DNA from: Ustulina deusta
Taxonomy: Eukaryota; Ascomycota; Sordariomycetes; Xylariales; Xylariaceae
Direction: 5' to 3'
NCBI GenBank assembly: GCA_023159155.1
Contig: JAJNNX010000008.1
Span: 1,054,001-1,118,000 of the forward strand
DNA length: 64,000 bases
A program made the translations under genes and the position numbers. This document shows, piece by piece, positions 33,313 to 46,095 of the stretch (its first letter is position 1; every line of letters starts with the position of its first letter). Below the pieces are notes generated by a model that was not told the DNA's origin, searched no databases, and was given only the letters and a program-made list of their open reading frames with translations.

Positions 33313-34794
33313 GATTTGGTAGACCAATGGTGCCCATAAAAATGTACGTTAGCAACACTCACCTGCAACTCTTAGGTTGTTTGCTGTGAAATACCTTACC
33401 TAGTACCTTTATTAAGGAAGGTATGATTGGGTGATGTGTTGCTCCTTTAAGTCGACCGACCGAAGCCACTTCCGTGTTGGGCACTTGGCCGCTGTAAATC
33501 ATAGTGGGGAATGCTCAGTTACCTATCCCGAAGTCTCGTAGATGTATCGTGACTATGCGCTGTTGTGTACTACATGTACATCCGTCAGAATTCATGCCCA
33601 ACAGGCAACAACGCTTGCCTGCCTGCCTGCCTATTAGTGTAGGTATCCTACAACACACATTTTTTGTATTAGGTCGATGCTTATTGTGGCCTCAAAAGTT
33701 GGCACAGTGAAGTGAATATTATGCAACAATTGTTTGTTGCAGATGAGCTGATGTGCGAATCATTTTCTGGCGCTATTCGTCTCGTAGTTAAGTAGTACTG
33801 CGATCCAGAGATTTTAAAATGTTCATATCAATTCCTACGTCTCTAAGATAGGCAAGCCAGACCCTGGATCTCGGCTACCCCAGGCTGTCATAGGAGATGG
33901 AAATTGAGCTGGCTCTAGAGCGCTCGCGTGTAGCCAAATGCGACTGAGAGGCTCTATCCCGGCACCCGTTACGGTAGGTAGCTATTAAGAACCTAGATAG
34001 GGCAAATGTTGACTAATAGCCGGTCTCCACAACTCGACCTTCTGGGCCGAAAATGGCACCAGAAGTGGTTCATCACGTGACCTTATGTAAAGTACTGGGC
34101 AATTAGCTAATCGAGCGAAAGAAAAGAACATATCACAGACTAGGCTCGCAGTATGAAGTCTTGCAGTGTCACTAATACAATCAACATACACATTCGCTTC
34201 CCACCTGTGGTATGTAGAGCGAGGTAGTTTATTAGACTCCGACCCATTCTAACTTATTGATAGAAAAAACAGCAATTAATTTCAAGTTTTACTTTTCAGA
34301 ACCTCATAATAGAAGATAAAAATAGTGACAAGGAGAAGATCAAAAACATGTCGGAAGGCCATGCTTAAGCTTCGGAGTTTCTCTTGAGAATTTTGTATTC
34401 CTCTTACAGGAGAGAGATTTTGTCACGGAAAAATGATGCCCGCCGTTAGTGCCGTGAAGGTACTAACGGTATATAGGCCCACATCTCCGCGACAGATTTT
34501 ATTATTGGATAGCAGGATATGCGAATACTATCTCACGCCCATGGGTGAGCATGTTCTGTCAAACTTGCACGCCTCAATACTTCGGATCTAGGCCTAGCTG
34601 AGTCTATGATAAGTACAACAGCAGTCTTTTCACCAATGGTCAGGGTTGTATTGTTCTTGTTCAGAGCACTCAGTGGTACGGCGTAGCGAATTAGCAGATT
34701 TTTTTCAAATACTCGCTCCGCAAACCTATCTCTATGGCAGGTTCAAATTGGTTGTGACAGTATTGCTTGAGATGGCACTCTAAAGCAGTTCAAG
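33313..34794. other. Intergenic region downstream of the Clr5-ankyrin gene
   Basis: No gene is supported. It contains the inverted pair CGTTAGTGCC / GGTACTAACG (34444-34468), followed by the repeat shared with 21833-21870. A short GCCTGCCTGCCTGCC run sits near 33616. Confidence 0.45.
34444..34496. repeat. Short inverted repeat joined to a dispersed repeat
   Basis: CGTTAGTGCC, a 5-base spacer, then GGTACTAACG form a near-perfect hairpin (one mismatch). The following bases to 34496 match 21833-21870. It is possibly the end of an old transposon. Confidence 0.5.
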
Positions 34795-37700
34795 TTAGTA
34801 CAGATCGAATAGTCCGTCTATTTCCCTGAAAACCCCCTGCATTGCCGTATCCTCAGAACTGCCAGTTTCGTCAGAGCCGTGCATAGACGACATATCTTGA
34901 ATACCCTGTGAGCCTTTCCCTTCTTCTTCCATCCTCGCTTCCGGTTCCCATTCTTCCCGATCACCGCCGTCGTCGTCGGTCTCGTAGGTTACGTCGCTGC
35001 AAATATCGGTACAACTAGATTCGCTAGAGTCATCATATGTAGTACTCATAAAGCAGTATTCGTCGCTGTGAATGTCAATCCGACGGACCTCGAGTTCGGT
35101 GCTGCAACAACAGAGGTGCATTTGGCTAGTGCTGAGATCAATAATTCCCCGGTTAGACCCTAGAGTCGCAGGCCATTCATTGTCGTCCCAGTACGGGCAT
35201 AGATGTTCTCGATCCCTCCAGAGGGATTCGAAGTCTTTCCGGGTATAACACTCGGTGTATCTGGCCATCCGTGGGTAAGCTGTCCTAAAGTCCAAGATAT
35301 TATATCCGCAGGCGTGAAGTGCAGCATCCCAAACGTCACCTCTGTAAGAACCAAGGTCTGCTATTAAATCATAGCAGACCCTTTTAGCATATGCTATTTC
35401 GGAGACTGTCACTCCATATATATCGGCAGAGTAAACATCTGCTCCTTGTCGAATAGCGAATATTATCAAACTCAGCCAGTTTTCTGTCCATCCTGGCTCA
35501 AGGTTTGAGCAAAATAGAATGTGCAAACAGGTTGATCCGGAAGTAGTCTTGTCGTTAATATTGCTTCCTCGATTTAGAAGAAATTCGAGTCCCTTTATCT
35601 GGCCGATTTGGAAATCATAATCGCCCTTTCCCACACGAAAGAGCGACAGGAAGAGTGTTTCCCCCAATCCATTCCTCACATCAAAAACTCCAAAGTGTGT
35701 ACATAAATTAACAACATCGTACAGAATGGTGAGGTCCTAAGAAATTGCCAGGAATTAACCAGTCAGTGCCAGCACGCATATCTGATCACGCACCTTATCT
35801 TCCCAAGTATAGTAGTATAGACAGCTTGCGACACCGACCAAAATATCTGTTTCGATAGTTGGATCTGCACCTCCCGCCAAAAGAGTGCGTGTTGTCTCCA
35901 CATTTCCCCACTCGAACCAGGAAATATGCAACGGTGTCCTAAAGTTCACGTACTTGTATTAGCAGGGCCAATGAGCATAGATCCTTTTAGATGACATCGA
36001 ACGAACATCACAGTTGTGCGTCTACGCCCAAGAAAGTGGCCAGTTTCGTCTACATCCAAGCCGCATTGGACGAGAAACTGGCACATCGGTGGATTCTTCA
36101 ACGAATGCTATAAAATTGTGAGTTAAACAATGGCAATTTCGGTAGTTTGAGCTACGGCACCACATACATGTAGAAGCGAACAACCATCCTCGTCATGGTC
36201 TCTGATATGAGCCTGCCCACTAGTGAGCAATTTCATTAGGTCCGAGACAGAACCACTCGCAGCGACTTTGAATACCAACGAATCGCTCGAAACGGTATTG
36301 CAGATCGATAGCCTCGGTATACTTGAGAAGCTGCCGTCGACTAGTTGACAATGATTGACTTCGATACAGAGCGCAAAGGTCGAACCCTTGGGTTTGAAGG
36401 CGATCCTTAGGCCGGTATATATCCCATCACTGTCAGAAATTCTCACATCGCGACGAGTCTGTACCGGATAATTTAGTGAAAATTTTCTCGTTACGTCTAG
36501 GATGCTGGTGTCAACGCAGAGTGTCGTTCGCCTTTGCTCCCATCTAATATGTGCTTCTGGCAACAATGAACATGGGAATCGGAATGAACCTAGTCCAAAT
36601 TAGTCTTCATAACCCTTGTATCTGATTATGAATCATACAGGTCATATTTATGGCTATGGCTGAAGCTGATGAGATCAAATGGTTCATTAAGTTTAACTTG
36701 CTACCGAGGTTGTCATCGGCGCGGTGCGTGCACAACAGCCTGCTTTCGGTAAGATCGAGAAGCGTTCTCAAATCTTCTTTCAGTTGCACAGCGTTGCTGT
36801 GGTCGATAATACGCTCTTTGCCAGCGACAGATTTTATTATGCTGCATATTCCATTTTCCAGTGGTCCATAAATCTGGTGAGTTTGTTGACCTTGTTCCCC
36901 ACTTATCAATGGAACCGTTTCTTGTGGTGGTTGGGGAGAAGCGGGAAACACGTCTCGATTTTTAGACTGAGGTTGATCGTGCGACCCCAAGGCCACTCGG
37001 CACGGGGACCGTTCTTGTATGGCGATTGCTGTCGATGGCCACGCTAGCTCAGTGCTCCGCGGTGAGAGTACATGGGGGAGTAGCCATGGCGGGGCAGTGC
37101 TGTCGTCGGAAGGTAGTTTTGGTGTGCTCAGGTCAAGTTCTTCTAAAGGAATTTCGTTCAACTGTAGAAATTGAGTCGTTGGACTAGCATCCACATAAGA
37201 ACGAAGTGTCTGTCGTGGCTGGGCTGGTGAAGCTAACAACCCCGGCGAAGCGGGCTGACCTTGCGCATTCATCTTACCGAATATCTCATGGTTATCTGGC
37301 GAATAAAAGTGGCCCATGCTACGAAAACCAGGCTCTGGTTAAGACAAAATTCAGCTTGAGTCTCGCCTTTCTTCTGCATTCAAACTTGCCCGAAGAAGGG
37401 TTTGCCATCCCCGAAACCACGTTGTCCAGTCCTATAGCACTATTACCCCCTCCGGACTCCTCTGGAACGCCTTGGATATATTCGGCATCTCGTTTCTTAT
37501 TCTTTTGAACTCCCCATTCATTGAGCTTGTTAAAAAGCTGACGGCGGCTATAACCACTGTTAGCGATATAGGAATGGGTCGAAGTGGGAACGTACCCTGT
37601 ATTGAAGGCGAACTCTGATCTAAGAATTTCGATGACATCTTTGGCCTGTTTATTTTCTCTAGTGTAGAGCTGGATGATTGTTCGCTTCTTGCTCTCCCAA

Positions 37701-37822
37701 TCAAGGGCTGTGTGGTGATTGCGCCGCTGTTTTACGACGCGATTGTTTAGCCGCCACAAGGGCTCCGAAGAGCTGGCAACTAAAGTATCTGGCTTCGCGG
37801 TAAGAGGCCGAAAAGGAGCCAT
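34795..37822 (-). CDS. Clr5-domain ankyrin-repeat protein
   Basis: This is a multi-exon gene. Exon 1 is 37822-37386, exon 2 37318-36639, exon 3 36589-36168 and exon 4 starts at 36107. A further intron lies between about 36050 and 35950, and another runs from about 35789 to 35733. The last exon ends at TAG 34795. Checked phases match across the first three introns. The N-terminus has a Clr5-type DNA-binding-like domain: LDWESKKRTIIQLYTRENKQ through FNKLNEWGVQKNKK. A long Pro/Ser-rich linker follows in exon 2 (PPWLLPHVLSPRS). Exon 3 has SFRFP..LLPEAHIRWEQ and then ankyrin-like units: DEDGCSLLHVCG, MCQFLVQCGLDVDETG, RTPLHISWFEWGN and GGADPTIE, then STCLHILFC.N and FAIRQGADVYSADIYG. The C-terminal tail is very acidic (DDDGGDREEWEPEARMEEE). 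Such proteins are common and variable in Pezizomycotina; Clr5 suggests a nuclear or regulatory role, but no target is known. The gene looks intact. Confidence 0.82.
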
Positions 37823-39330
37823 ATTTCAGTGGCGGTGAATGGAGTGTTGTGAAGTGAAGGAGATCAAATGGGCTGCCGGGACGCTGTCGGCATCATATAA
37901 GCGTAGCCTACCTCCTGAGGCGGAGCAAGAGACAGGCTTGGCGTACACATGTACAGTACCAGGCCAGGTAGTGCATTAGACCAAGACAAGCCAATCAGCA
38001 AAAGTGCAATGGAGAAGCCAATCACAAAACGTGCAATGGAGAAGCCAGCTCGTCTCAGCACCTCTCAGTTGTTGTTGCTTCCGACCGCGCCAATCACAAT
38101 GAAGCTATCCAGTGCAAAGCGACCCTCAGCTAATACCCTATCAGTCTGAAGAAGCTGCAGGTCTGAAAAACACGACCTGCTGTGGAAGCCAATGAATGCG
38201 ACCACAAAAGTGCATAAAAAGTGCATTAATCATGGACTGTAAGTAAATTCGGCAACACCCCAATATAGAATGCGCCATGATCCCCTAGATCGTGACTAGA
38301 TTTTCAGGTCGGGCACTTCGTCCTGCGAATCAGACAGGAGGCTAGAGCCTATTGCACTTCCTATTGCACTTACCTTTTACAGAGGCTCTGTTGCCTCACC
38401 TATCGATCCAGACGATGTGCTAAGGGCTATCGCACTCATCTCAGCAAATCTTGTCTTGGTCACATGTTGTATGTGCACTAACAACTTCAAAGGCATCATG
38501 GTCCTCATCTATAAGTATACCCTTTTCTTCCCATGTTCCGGACATTTGCTGCTATGTACGAAAGTCAAGCCCCAAAAGCATGTACAAGCCTCGAAACTCT
38601 TACAATCCCGTCGACATTCTCATCTAAGCCCAAGCCTGGCAGCCTAAAGAAGCTACAACCCGATAATCCTATTGCATGCCATTGTTATATCATCTATCCC
38701 TCCACATTTCTACCCTACCAATCTTGGTTGAACTTAAGATCTACCATCCGCCCAGTACAATGGCGCCGGCTAGTAAGACAGAAAATGGCTCTGCCGACAC
38801 CAAAGATAAGGCGTAGGTCATCCCCTGTCGTATAGAACCAGCTCAGTCTTCTGATAGCACATATTAGGGATCGCCCCTCGATAGATAATGACCTTCTTGG
38901 GATTGGGGCTTGGACTTACGATCATGAATCGAAGCACAAGTCCCTAGATAAAAAAGACAAAAGGGGAACTAAGACCCGTTCTGGCGGTGCGCGCGAGGGG
39001 GAAAGCCCAGATGAAGGCAAAAGCGCTATATCTCGATAACTGGAATCAGGAGGGGAGAGCCATAATTACTCTATAAGCCAAACATGTGGAGGAGTCCCTA
39101 CTCTTGATGTTGCTGCATTTCAATAACTACCTGTGTTAATGAAGCATATAGAGTATGCATAGCAAACCATGTTTAAAGCGCTATCTCTCTCATCCTATCT
39201 TTCGCAGAATAACTTTCCTTACGCTAGTCTTCAGTGTGATCGTAATAGCCCCAACTTCCTTCTCATCATTAACAAGTCTCCATCCGCTCCCGCTAGAGGT
39301 CTTGGAAGTAATATGTATTAAAAACTTGCA
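37823..39330. other. Intergenic region between the ankyrin gene and the DUF7136-like remnant
   Basis: It holds the promoter side of the Clr5-ankyrin gene, including the CCAAT tandem repeat at 37990-38043. A plus-strand open stretch near 38850-39045 (ending ..PDEGKSAISR) has a coding-like look but no start or known family, so I do not call it. Confidence 0.45.
37990..38043. promoter_or_regulatory. Two 27-bp tandem units with CCAAT boxes upstream of the ankyrin gene
   Basis: Each unit starts GCCAATCA and ends GTGCAATGGAGAA; the units differ at only a few bases. Another GCCAATCA lies near 38089. It lies 168-221 bases upstream of the ATG at 37822 on the minus strand. CCAAT is the site of the HAP/CBF complex in fungi, but use here is inferred. 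Confidence 0.55.
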
Positions 39331-39990
39331 ATGGCACACGCTCGCTGGAGTTCGGCCCTCTCGGCAGAGTTTATCACCTTGTCATGGTGCTGGTCAGCAG
39401 CATTAGCGTTTAACAATACGGTACCTGTAGAAATCGATGTTGTATTTCCACGCAACAACACATATGCGCCAGTCGGCCTGATACCCGTTGTCTTTGCGGT
39501 CCAAAACCCCTCCATTGCGTGGCCCCTACCATTCAAAATCGAGTGGGCACTTTACATACTCAGACCTGATACTCCAGTCTGTTTCGCAAGGTTTAGGTAT
39601 CATCGATCTCTTGTATACAGATTATAACGACAGCAACCCGTATTACGCCGTTGATTACGCAAATTTGAAGAATTCTGAAGCTGTCTACTTGGTGAAATGG
39701 CACTTTATGCCGACAACTGCCACCAGAACTCTAGTTACGCCGTCGCCATCCAGAACTACACATTCACGGCCAGGGAAGGCGGAACCTGATCTGCCAGCGT
39801 CTACGCGCCCTAGTACGTGTACCACCATCCAGAGCACAACTCAATGTCGCGTACGGGTACCCATGGCTTGGGGGTGCGGCAAACCCCTGTGAGTTGAACT
39901 TGAATGAAGAGCAGGCCTCGAGCATATCAGCAGAGGTAACTGCATCAGCCTGCGCGGGATCCTTTCCAGTCAAGACGACAGGGTGACCGC
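39331..39990 (+). pseudogene. Decayed secreted DUF7136-like protein gene
   Basis: From ATG 39331 the frame gives a leader ending WCWSAALA, followed by VPVEIDVVFPRNNTYAPVGL, VVFAVQNPSIAWPLPFKIEW. This matches the start of the fungal secreted DUF7136 family. The homology then shifts to the second frame from about 39583 to 39700 (GLGIIDLLYTDYNDSNPYYA, EAVYLVKWHF), returns to the first (LYADNCHQNSSYAVAIQNYT) and meets a TGA. The C-terminal family piece ANPCELNLNEEQASSISAEV appears near 39880-39940 in yet another reading. Several frameshifts and stops make a working product impossible unless unseen introns rescue part of it. The first shift could be an intron, but no good donor-acceptor pair is seen. 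Function of the family is unknown; members are exported and contain cysteines. Confidence 0.65.
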
Positions 39991-40170
39991 AGACAACCGC
40001 AGCTGACCCTTGGTTGTTAGAACGTTACTCGCATTTTCTACTCGCTTCATCTTCAAGGCAGCCAAAGAGTAAGAGTTGCTAATAGGAAGATACTGACTGA
40101 CCTAGAGGATGACGGCAGTAGGAGATAACTAGTTTCTCAATTGGAAAAGACTGACCAGTACATGCATTCC

Positions 40171-41885
40171 TCAAGAAGCGGTGTTGAGGCTATATTGGCG
40201 TTGGATTTTCTCAGCTGCTATCATCCCAATCTGGTAGGCATAAGATTGGGTATGAACACTGCACGGACTTATCAGTATGTTGGCCAGTTGGTCCGGAAAA
40301 GCGCGAGGTAGACGTACCTAGGTAGAAAGGGAAGCACGCTCATGTCTGCTACACGCAGATTTCTAACCCCATATACTTTGAAGTCCGGGTCTATGCAAGC
40401 ACCCTTCCCTTCTTGTGTCCGACCAATTTTACATGTGCCGTTCATATGCCAAGTGCTCGCGAGATTCCCTCTCCAGAAATTGAGAATGTCTTCTTCGCTG
40501 TTACTTCTGGGGCAGATATGCATTGCCTTCGGATCCCGGCTTTTCGATGCGGCAGCATGATTCATGACCCTGAGGGTCTCTCGCGTGGATTCAATGACGA
40601 TACGTTTATCCCACTCAGATTCTAAGAATTGTGGACGTATAATTGGTGGCGTTTCTGGGTCGGACGACTGGAGCCTGACCTCTCCTAGCCCTTGACCGTT
40701 TAGGAGGAAGAGATTTATCATTGACGTAGGACCCATGCTCTCCAGTCCCGGGCGTACCGCGGGAGCAAAATGATGTACCTCGAAAGTCGGGATAGTAGGA
40801 AGACTCAAGCGGTCTCTCTCGCCTTTGGGAAGTAATTGAAACTCAGCGCTCGTCAAAGCTAGATTGCTCTTCAAAAATCCCATCGCGGTTCCGCCTGTAG
40901 GGGGGCCATCGAAAGGGGGTACGGTAGGGCTATCATCAACGACGAAATACATCTGGACATGACAATGGTCTCTCAGATTCTGTCCTATGTTGTCATTTGC
41001 ATGAATGACTGGGATACCGAGTTCATTTAAATGTTGCCTGGGGCCGATTCCGGATCGCATTAGAATTTGCGGGGTGCCGAGTGCACCAGCAGAGAGAATC
41101 ACCTCTTTTCCGCATTTCAGAATTCTACCATTCGTTTGCTCTACACCGATTGCTTTCCCGTCTGTTACAAGGACCTTGTTGACCATAGATTCCGTTTCGA
41201 TTTCCAGATTGGGAGGTGCTCCACGTAACAAATCTGCAGCTGTAGACCGGACACCCTGGTAGCCAGTCAAGGGGCCGAACAGAAGACCAACATAATTACC
41301 AATTGACATATCAGTGATGAACGGGTACCCGTAAGCTTCCCACACATCAGCTGTCCGATTTAGGTCAGTTTTCCACTTCGTAGTTTGGCTGGTGAGATGA
41401 AGGAAGCCGGAGGTGCCGTACGCATCAGGCCCATGGCTGCAATAACGCTCGGCCCCGACCCCCGGTTCAATTAGGTGATGGTAGTTCTCGAGCTGGCGAA
41501 ACCGAGGCTCAACATTTTCCCACTTCCAGCAGTCATCATCCGTCACTCTCGCTATCTCATCCTATTCGTCACGCGGGCCGCGGACCCAGAAGGCGAAGTT
41601 GATGGCAGTCGACCCTCCCAAGCCTTTGCCGGTATCCATGCAGATCTCGCGATTATTGGCATAGGCCAGAGGAGCGCTCTTGTAGCCCCAGTTCTGTGGG
41701 CTGTTGGTGTATTGTGTGAACATGTTATTGAGGCCCCGATATGTTGGGTCGCTATTCGCGCCACCGGCTTCCAGGAGCAGGACGTGAGGGAGGCCGCTGC
41801 TCCTGGCGAGAGCGCTCGCAATGGAACATCCTGACGCACCGGCGCCCACGACAATAAAGTCATAAAATTTCTCTTCACTAACCAT
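40171..41885 (-). pseudogene. GMC-type FAD oxidoreductase gene with one in-frame TAG
   Basis: Two exons (41885-40318, 40258-40171) join through a GTACGT..TACTGAT..GTGCAG intron to 552 codons in one frame. The N-terminus has the FAD-binding DFIVVGAGASGCSIA and LLLEAGG. GMC signature 1 is GLGGSTAINFAFWVRG and signature 2 is GALGTPQILMRSGIGP. Active-site histidines are seen in TWHMNGTCKIG and, after the intron, in VHTQSYAYQIG. The length fits choline dehydrogenase or aryl-alcohol oxidase-type enzymes, which oxidise alcohols at the flavin; the substrate is unknown. The only defect is TAG at codon 108, between GPRDE and DEIARVTDDD, where relatives usually have Tyr or Trp. Downstream sequence is well conserved, so the loss is recent, or the stop might be read through. 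Frames upstream of 41885 are open to 41945, but Met at 41885 suits the family. Confidence 0.8.
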
Positions 41886-43770
41886 ATTTAGAGGGTTTGA
41901 TGTATAGAATGAGAATGGGGTAGATGGTCTGGAGGGCTGTTGCATTCAAGCCGGGTTGATGGCAAGGGTCGGATAATCTCTGCCCAAGAGGAGGGGTCGC
42001 GCCAAGCTGTTCGCTCGCGACGAAGAGTGGCCGTCCCTATAGATCAATGTAGGAAAAGGGGCAGAAAAGCAAAGGGTGTGTTTGGTGAGTCCTCCGTGAA
42101 ATCCTAGGCGGGGTTGTTTACATACTTGGCATCATTTGTTAGATAGTACAGCTATTATCGTTGACCTCACCGAACAGCTAGAGTAGAGGTTTGGGTTGAA
42201 GGGAAACGCTTCTACCGTTGGGGTTTACGAGCTGAATTGCTTGAGCCAAAACAGGTGCTCTATACTAGCACGACAACATCATTGAATTTCATCAGTCTTT
42301 TCTATATCGTTTTTATTTTTTTCTCACTCGAGATGGAATGGTCACGACATGAAGTTTATGATGAACCCTATTCGGTCACCCATAATTTTCAATGCAGGCT
42401 GACAGGGGTTCAGCTAATAAGGGCTTCCCTAAGCCCTTGTGAGATATGAACTCATTGCATATAGTAATATGTAGATAGCAAAAAGCTATGCCTATGAGGC
42501 GTTTATCTATGTCAGGACGCAGGTTAATTAATAGCACACAACTCAGATTGACCGATACTAACCTCTTTTGGTGTCTTACTCCAATGATCAGCGTCTAGAT
42601 AGACAGGTCTAGTAGGTATCCGATTTCTGTAAGAACTATGACGTAGGTAGCTAGGTTAGGTTAGTATATACCCCCTGTATTAATAATTCCAACATAATGG
42701 ACAATTGAATTACGAGTGGCCGTGGCAATGGAACGGGAGAACGTTCAACTTCTGAGTGATCTTGTTGTAAGGTTATTGGCAGACAGCAAAATAAGATATG
42801 TGAGGAGGTGAAGCCGATATAGCTTAAATCATTCAATTTTGGATTCGCCGGAAACACCGCGCTTCAAATAGTTACATATGCACAAGACACGATCATCGTA
42901 AGCCTACTGAATTTCCTCAGTTCGATCCTTGCAAGCTGTAGATAAATCCGTTCGCTCGCGCTAGCTTCATTGCCTTTTCACAATAGAATCTGTCGATGTA
43001 AAATCTACCTAGGTGGTAAGTAGAATTAATCATTTTTTAGTCCTGCGTTTTCGCCACTTCATCCAGCGGCCACTAGCCGTAAATGGCCGGTGTAGCATCC
43101 ATCCGGGTCCCTCGTTTCAAAAGCTCGGGACCGATCGTGCGGCTGTCTTTGAACGACCATTAACTGCAACACACTATTCTCTGAGCTGAGCGAGTTTCTC
43201 GCTGACACCTATCTGTTGAGGTGGTATTTGAATCAGATCATGGGATCATGCACGGCAATCTGGTGGATATGAGCTCCTGGTCACAGTAACAGCTTTAGTC
43301 GCGCATAGCGCGTCCCCCATATTGGCAGACAGGGTATCAGAGGACGGGCGTTCACAGTCCTAATATACCCGACAATGTTCTGGATTTGGATGCATTGCTG
43401 GCAAGCCACAGTATCTTCCCATTGGTCAGAAGAAGGCAGCCTCCAAGATGTCACACTACTCGCAGAAGCGGAACATTGTCATGTCGGATAGGTACCTGAT
43501 TATCTGCAGCTGCTTACATACGTGCTCATGGTTAGATCGCGATAACCAATTCCAGCTGTAGCTTTGGTATGTGCCTCGATACGGTCCCTCTACAGAACTA
43601 GTCACTTGGTGTCACTAGGTCTGATCTGAAGGTCTGTATTGAGTATGGTTGTAGAAGGAAACTAACTAGGGTATCTGACGGAGGTGCGAGGTATTTATGC
43701 CCTTAATTAGGTGGGTTGGTACCTGGTGCCTAAGGGCTACGCACGGTGCCCTTTCATGCACGTACCATTG
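41886..43770. other. Intergenic region before the retrotransposon block
   Basis: No gene is recognised. The first part is the promoter side of the GMC gene. Composition is normal until about 43770, where it falls sharply to almost pure A/T at the start of the retrotransposon stack. Confidence 0.5.
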
Positions 43771-46095
43771 TACTAACTCAATAGATTAACTTTAATAAAA
43801 GCCAATAGCAATAGGATCTATAATCACTTTTTTTATTAAATAACTATTCTAGTTATTTTATAACCTATTGCCTAATATAGCTATAAGTAAAATTATTATA
43901 AACTTTTTTATTATAATATATTCTTTAACTGCTAATAGTCTTTTTTTAATATAGTTTTATTAGCATACTATAGACTTTTTATTAAGTAGCTATCTTTACT
44001 ATAAGCCAAGTATAGATTATTTTTATTATATTTATTAGTAAGCTAAATATTACTAGAACTTTAAAATTAGTATATATTGCTATAATAATAACTAGTAATA
44101 GTTTAAGATCTATTATAATATAGTTCTAACTTATCTATATATTACTAAACCTATAATATTTAATTTTTTATAATATAAATCTAAATAAGTTTTTTTTTTT
44201 TTTGCAAATATGTTTATATTTAGTTTTTTAAAATTTTTAAACTATTAAAATAATCTTTTGTAGTTAGTGCTTTATAATATATTGCTAACTTTTTTTAATA
44301 TTTAGTATTTTTTTTTTTAGTTAGGTCTTAAATATAGTTAGCTATATTAGTTATTAACTATTATTGTAGCAGCTAAGTTCTAAATATTAAAAAATAGCTA
44401 CTATATCTGGACAGTTTAGGTACGTAGTTATAAATATGTATTATTAACTTTAATAGAGTTTAAAAGTTAGGATATTTTTAAACTAAAGCTTTTTATAATA
44501 TAATATGTTTAATATTATTATTAGCTTTTTTAATTTTGTTATTTGCTTATAGCTGCTTTAATATAATTAGTTTTATAATTAATCTGTTAAATTTATGCTA
44601 AACAATAGCTTTATTACTTATAAATGCACTAGTATTATTGCTAATCTATTTTTTTAAGTAGCTAAAAGTCTTTTTAATATAGGTTAGCAAAAGTTAAATT
44701 GCTTTAAATAAAATATTAAGTACTAGCTCTGTTTTAATTTATCTGGTAATATATTTAATATAAACTAATATTTTAAAGTTAGCTATAAAAGTATGATCTA
44801 TAGTCTAATAAATTAATAGAACAAAAAATATAATAAGTTATAAATTAGGTAATTTATTACTAAGTGTTTTTATTAATTAATATTGCAAGTATTTAATAAT
44901 AATTTGTTAGCTAATTAAGGTTATTTTAAAATACTAAAAATGTTTATTTGTTTTTTTTAATATTACTTTAATAATAGTATAGCTATAATTAATATATATA
45001 TTTTTTATTTAAAGCAATAAATTTTTTGTTTCTAATATTTTAAAAAAATTCTTAGTATATAAAGTAGTTCTGGCTATATATAGCGGATTACTTAGAGCTT
45101 TTAAATATATTACTACTTTGTATAGCTTGCTTTATTAAATAAAAAAATATTATTTAACTTATTTTAGTAGTATATTAAATAGCAAATTAGTATTAAAATA
45201 TAAAAATTTTAATATTGCCTAAAAATCTATATAGTTTAATTGTTATAGCTATAATATAAATAAAACTTTATTACTAATTATAGCTAAACTAGCTATATAA
45301 CTTTTTTAATATTTAAACTATTTAAAGCTTAGATAGATCTTTTTTAGTAGTTTTAATAACTAATTAGCTAAAACGTTTAATTTGCTTATATAATATATAA
45401 TATATATAATATAATATTTAATAATATTAAAAAAATATATAATATATGCTAGCTGTTTTATTTTAGTACAAAAAATTAATAATAACTTATAATTTATATA
45501 AATAGTTATTTTTTTACTTTTAACCTAGTGCTTTTAGTATTAAAAAGCTAATATAATAGCTAATAATTTATATTTTTAAACGGAATATTATAACTAAGTT
45601 GCTTATAGCTTTTTTAAAAAATAAACTATAGGGTAGAATGCTAACTTGTTACTATATATATATAACTATATTAAATATGCTGTTATATAAAATTAACTAA
45701 AATTTATATTTATAATAGAAAATAAGCGCTAGCTAAATAATTATATAATTAGCATTATAGTGATAAAGTTATAAATATATATTTATACTTTTTTTACTAT
45801 ACGATCTAGCTTAATAAATATATTTTTAAGCGCTCTAGCAAAAGCTTTAGTAAATAGTTCTATAATAAATAAATAATTACTAATTAAATATCTAAAATAT
45901 CCTGCTACGTTAGTAAAAATATATATTTTAGTTATTATTACTAGTTTTAAACAATCTTTTATAATAGTAACTTTTGTTAGATTAGTTTTAATACTTCTAT
46001 AAAAAATATTAAAGCTTAAAAAAGTGCTTCCAAGTACAAACAATAATAATTTTAATATATTAATAATTATGCCGTACTTTATAAAACATATAAAC
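43771..46095 (-). mobile_element. Outer Ty3/gypsy retrotransposon, 3' part (RT end onward), RIP-degraded
   Basis: The minus strand at 46043-45783 is still open and reads TNLTKVTIIKDCLKLVI, then TNVAGYFRYLISNYLFI. This is the Ty3/gypsy block linking reverse transcriptase to RNase H (compare ..TKV..IKDW.. and AGYYR.FI). The rest down to about 43771 is T-rich on the plus strand, as expected for a minus-strand coding element after RIP, with no usable frame. The upstream half of the same element continues at 59571. The inner element inserted between them, duplicating TAAAC (46091-46095 and 59566-59570). The left end near 43771 is placed from the composition change only; no LTR was found there. Confidence 0.7.

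Noticed and set aside
38757..38818. Start of a gene (MAPASKTENGSADTKDKA)
   Set aside because: A stop follows after 18 residues and no donor site links it to the open stretch downstream.
45783..46043. Independent 86-residue gene
   Set aside because: The peptide is the RT to RNase H link of the degraded Ty3/gypsy element, open by chance.
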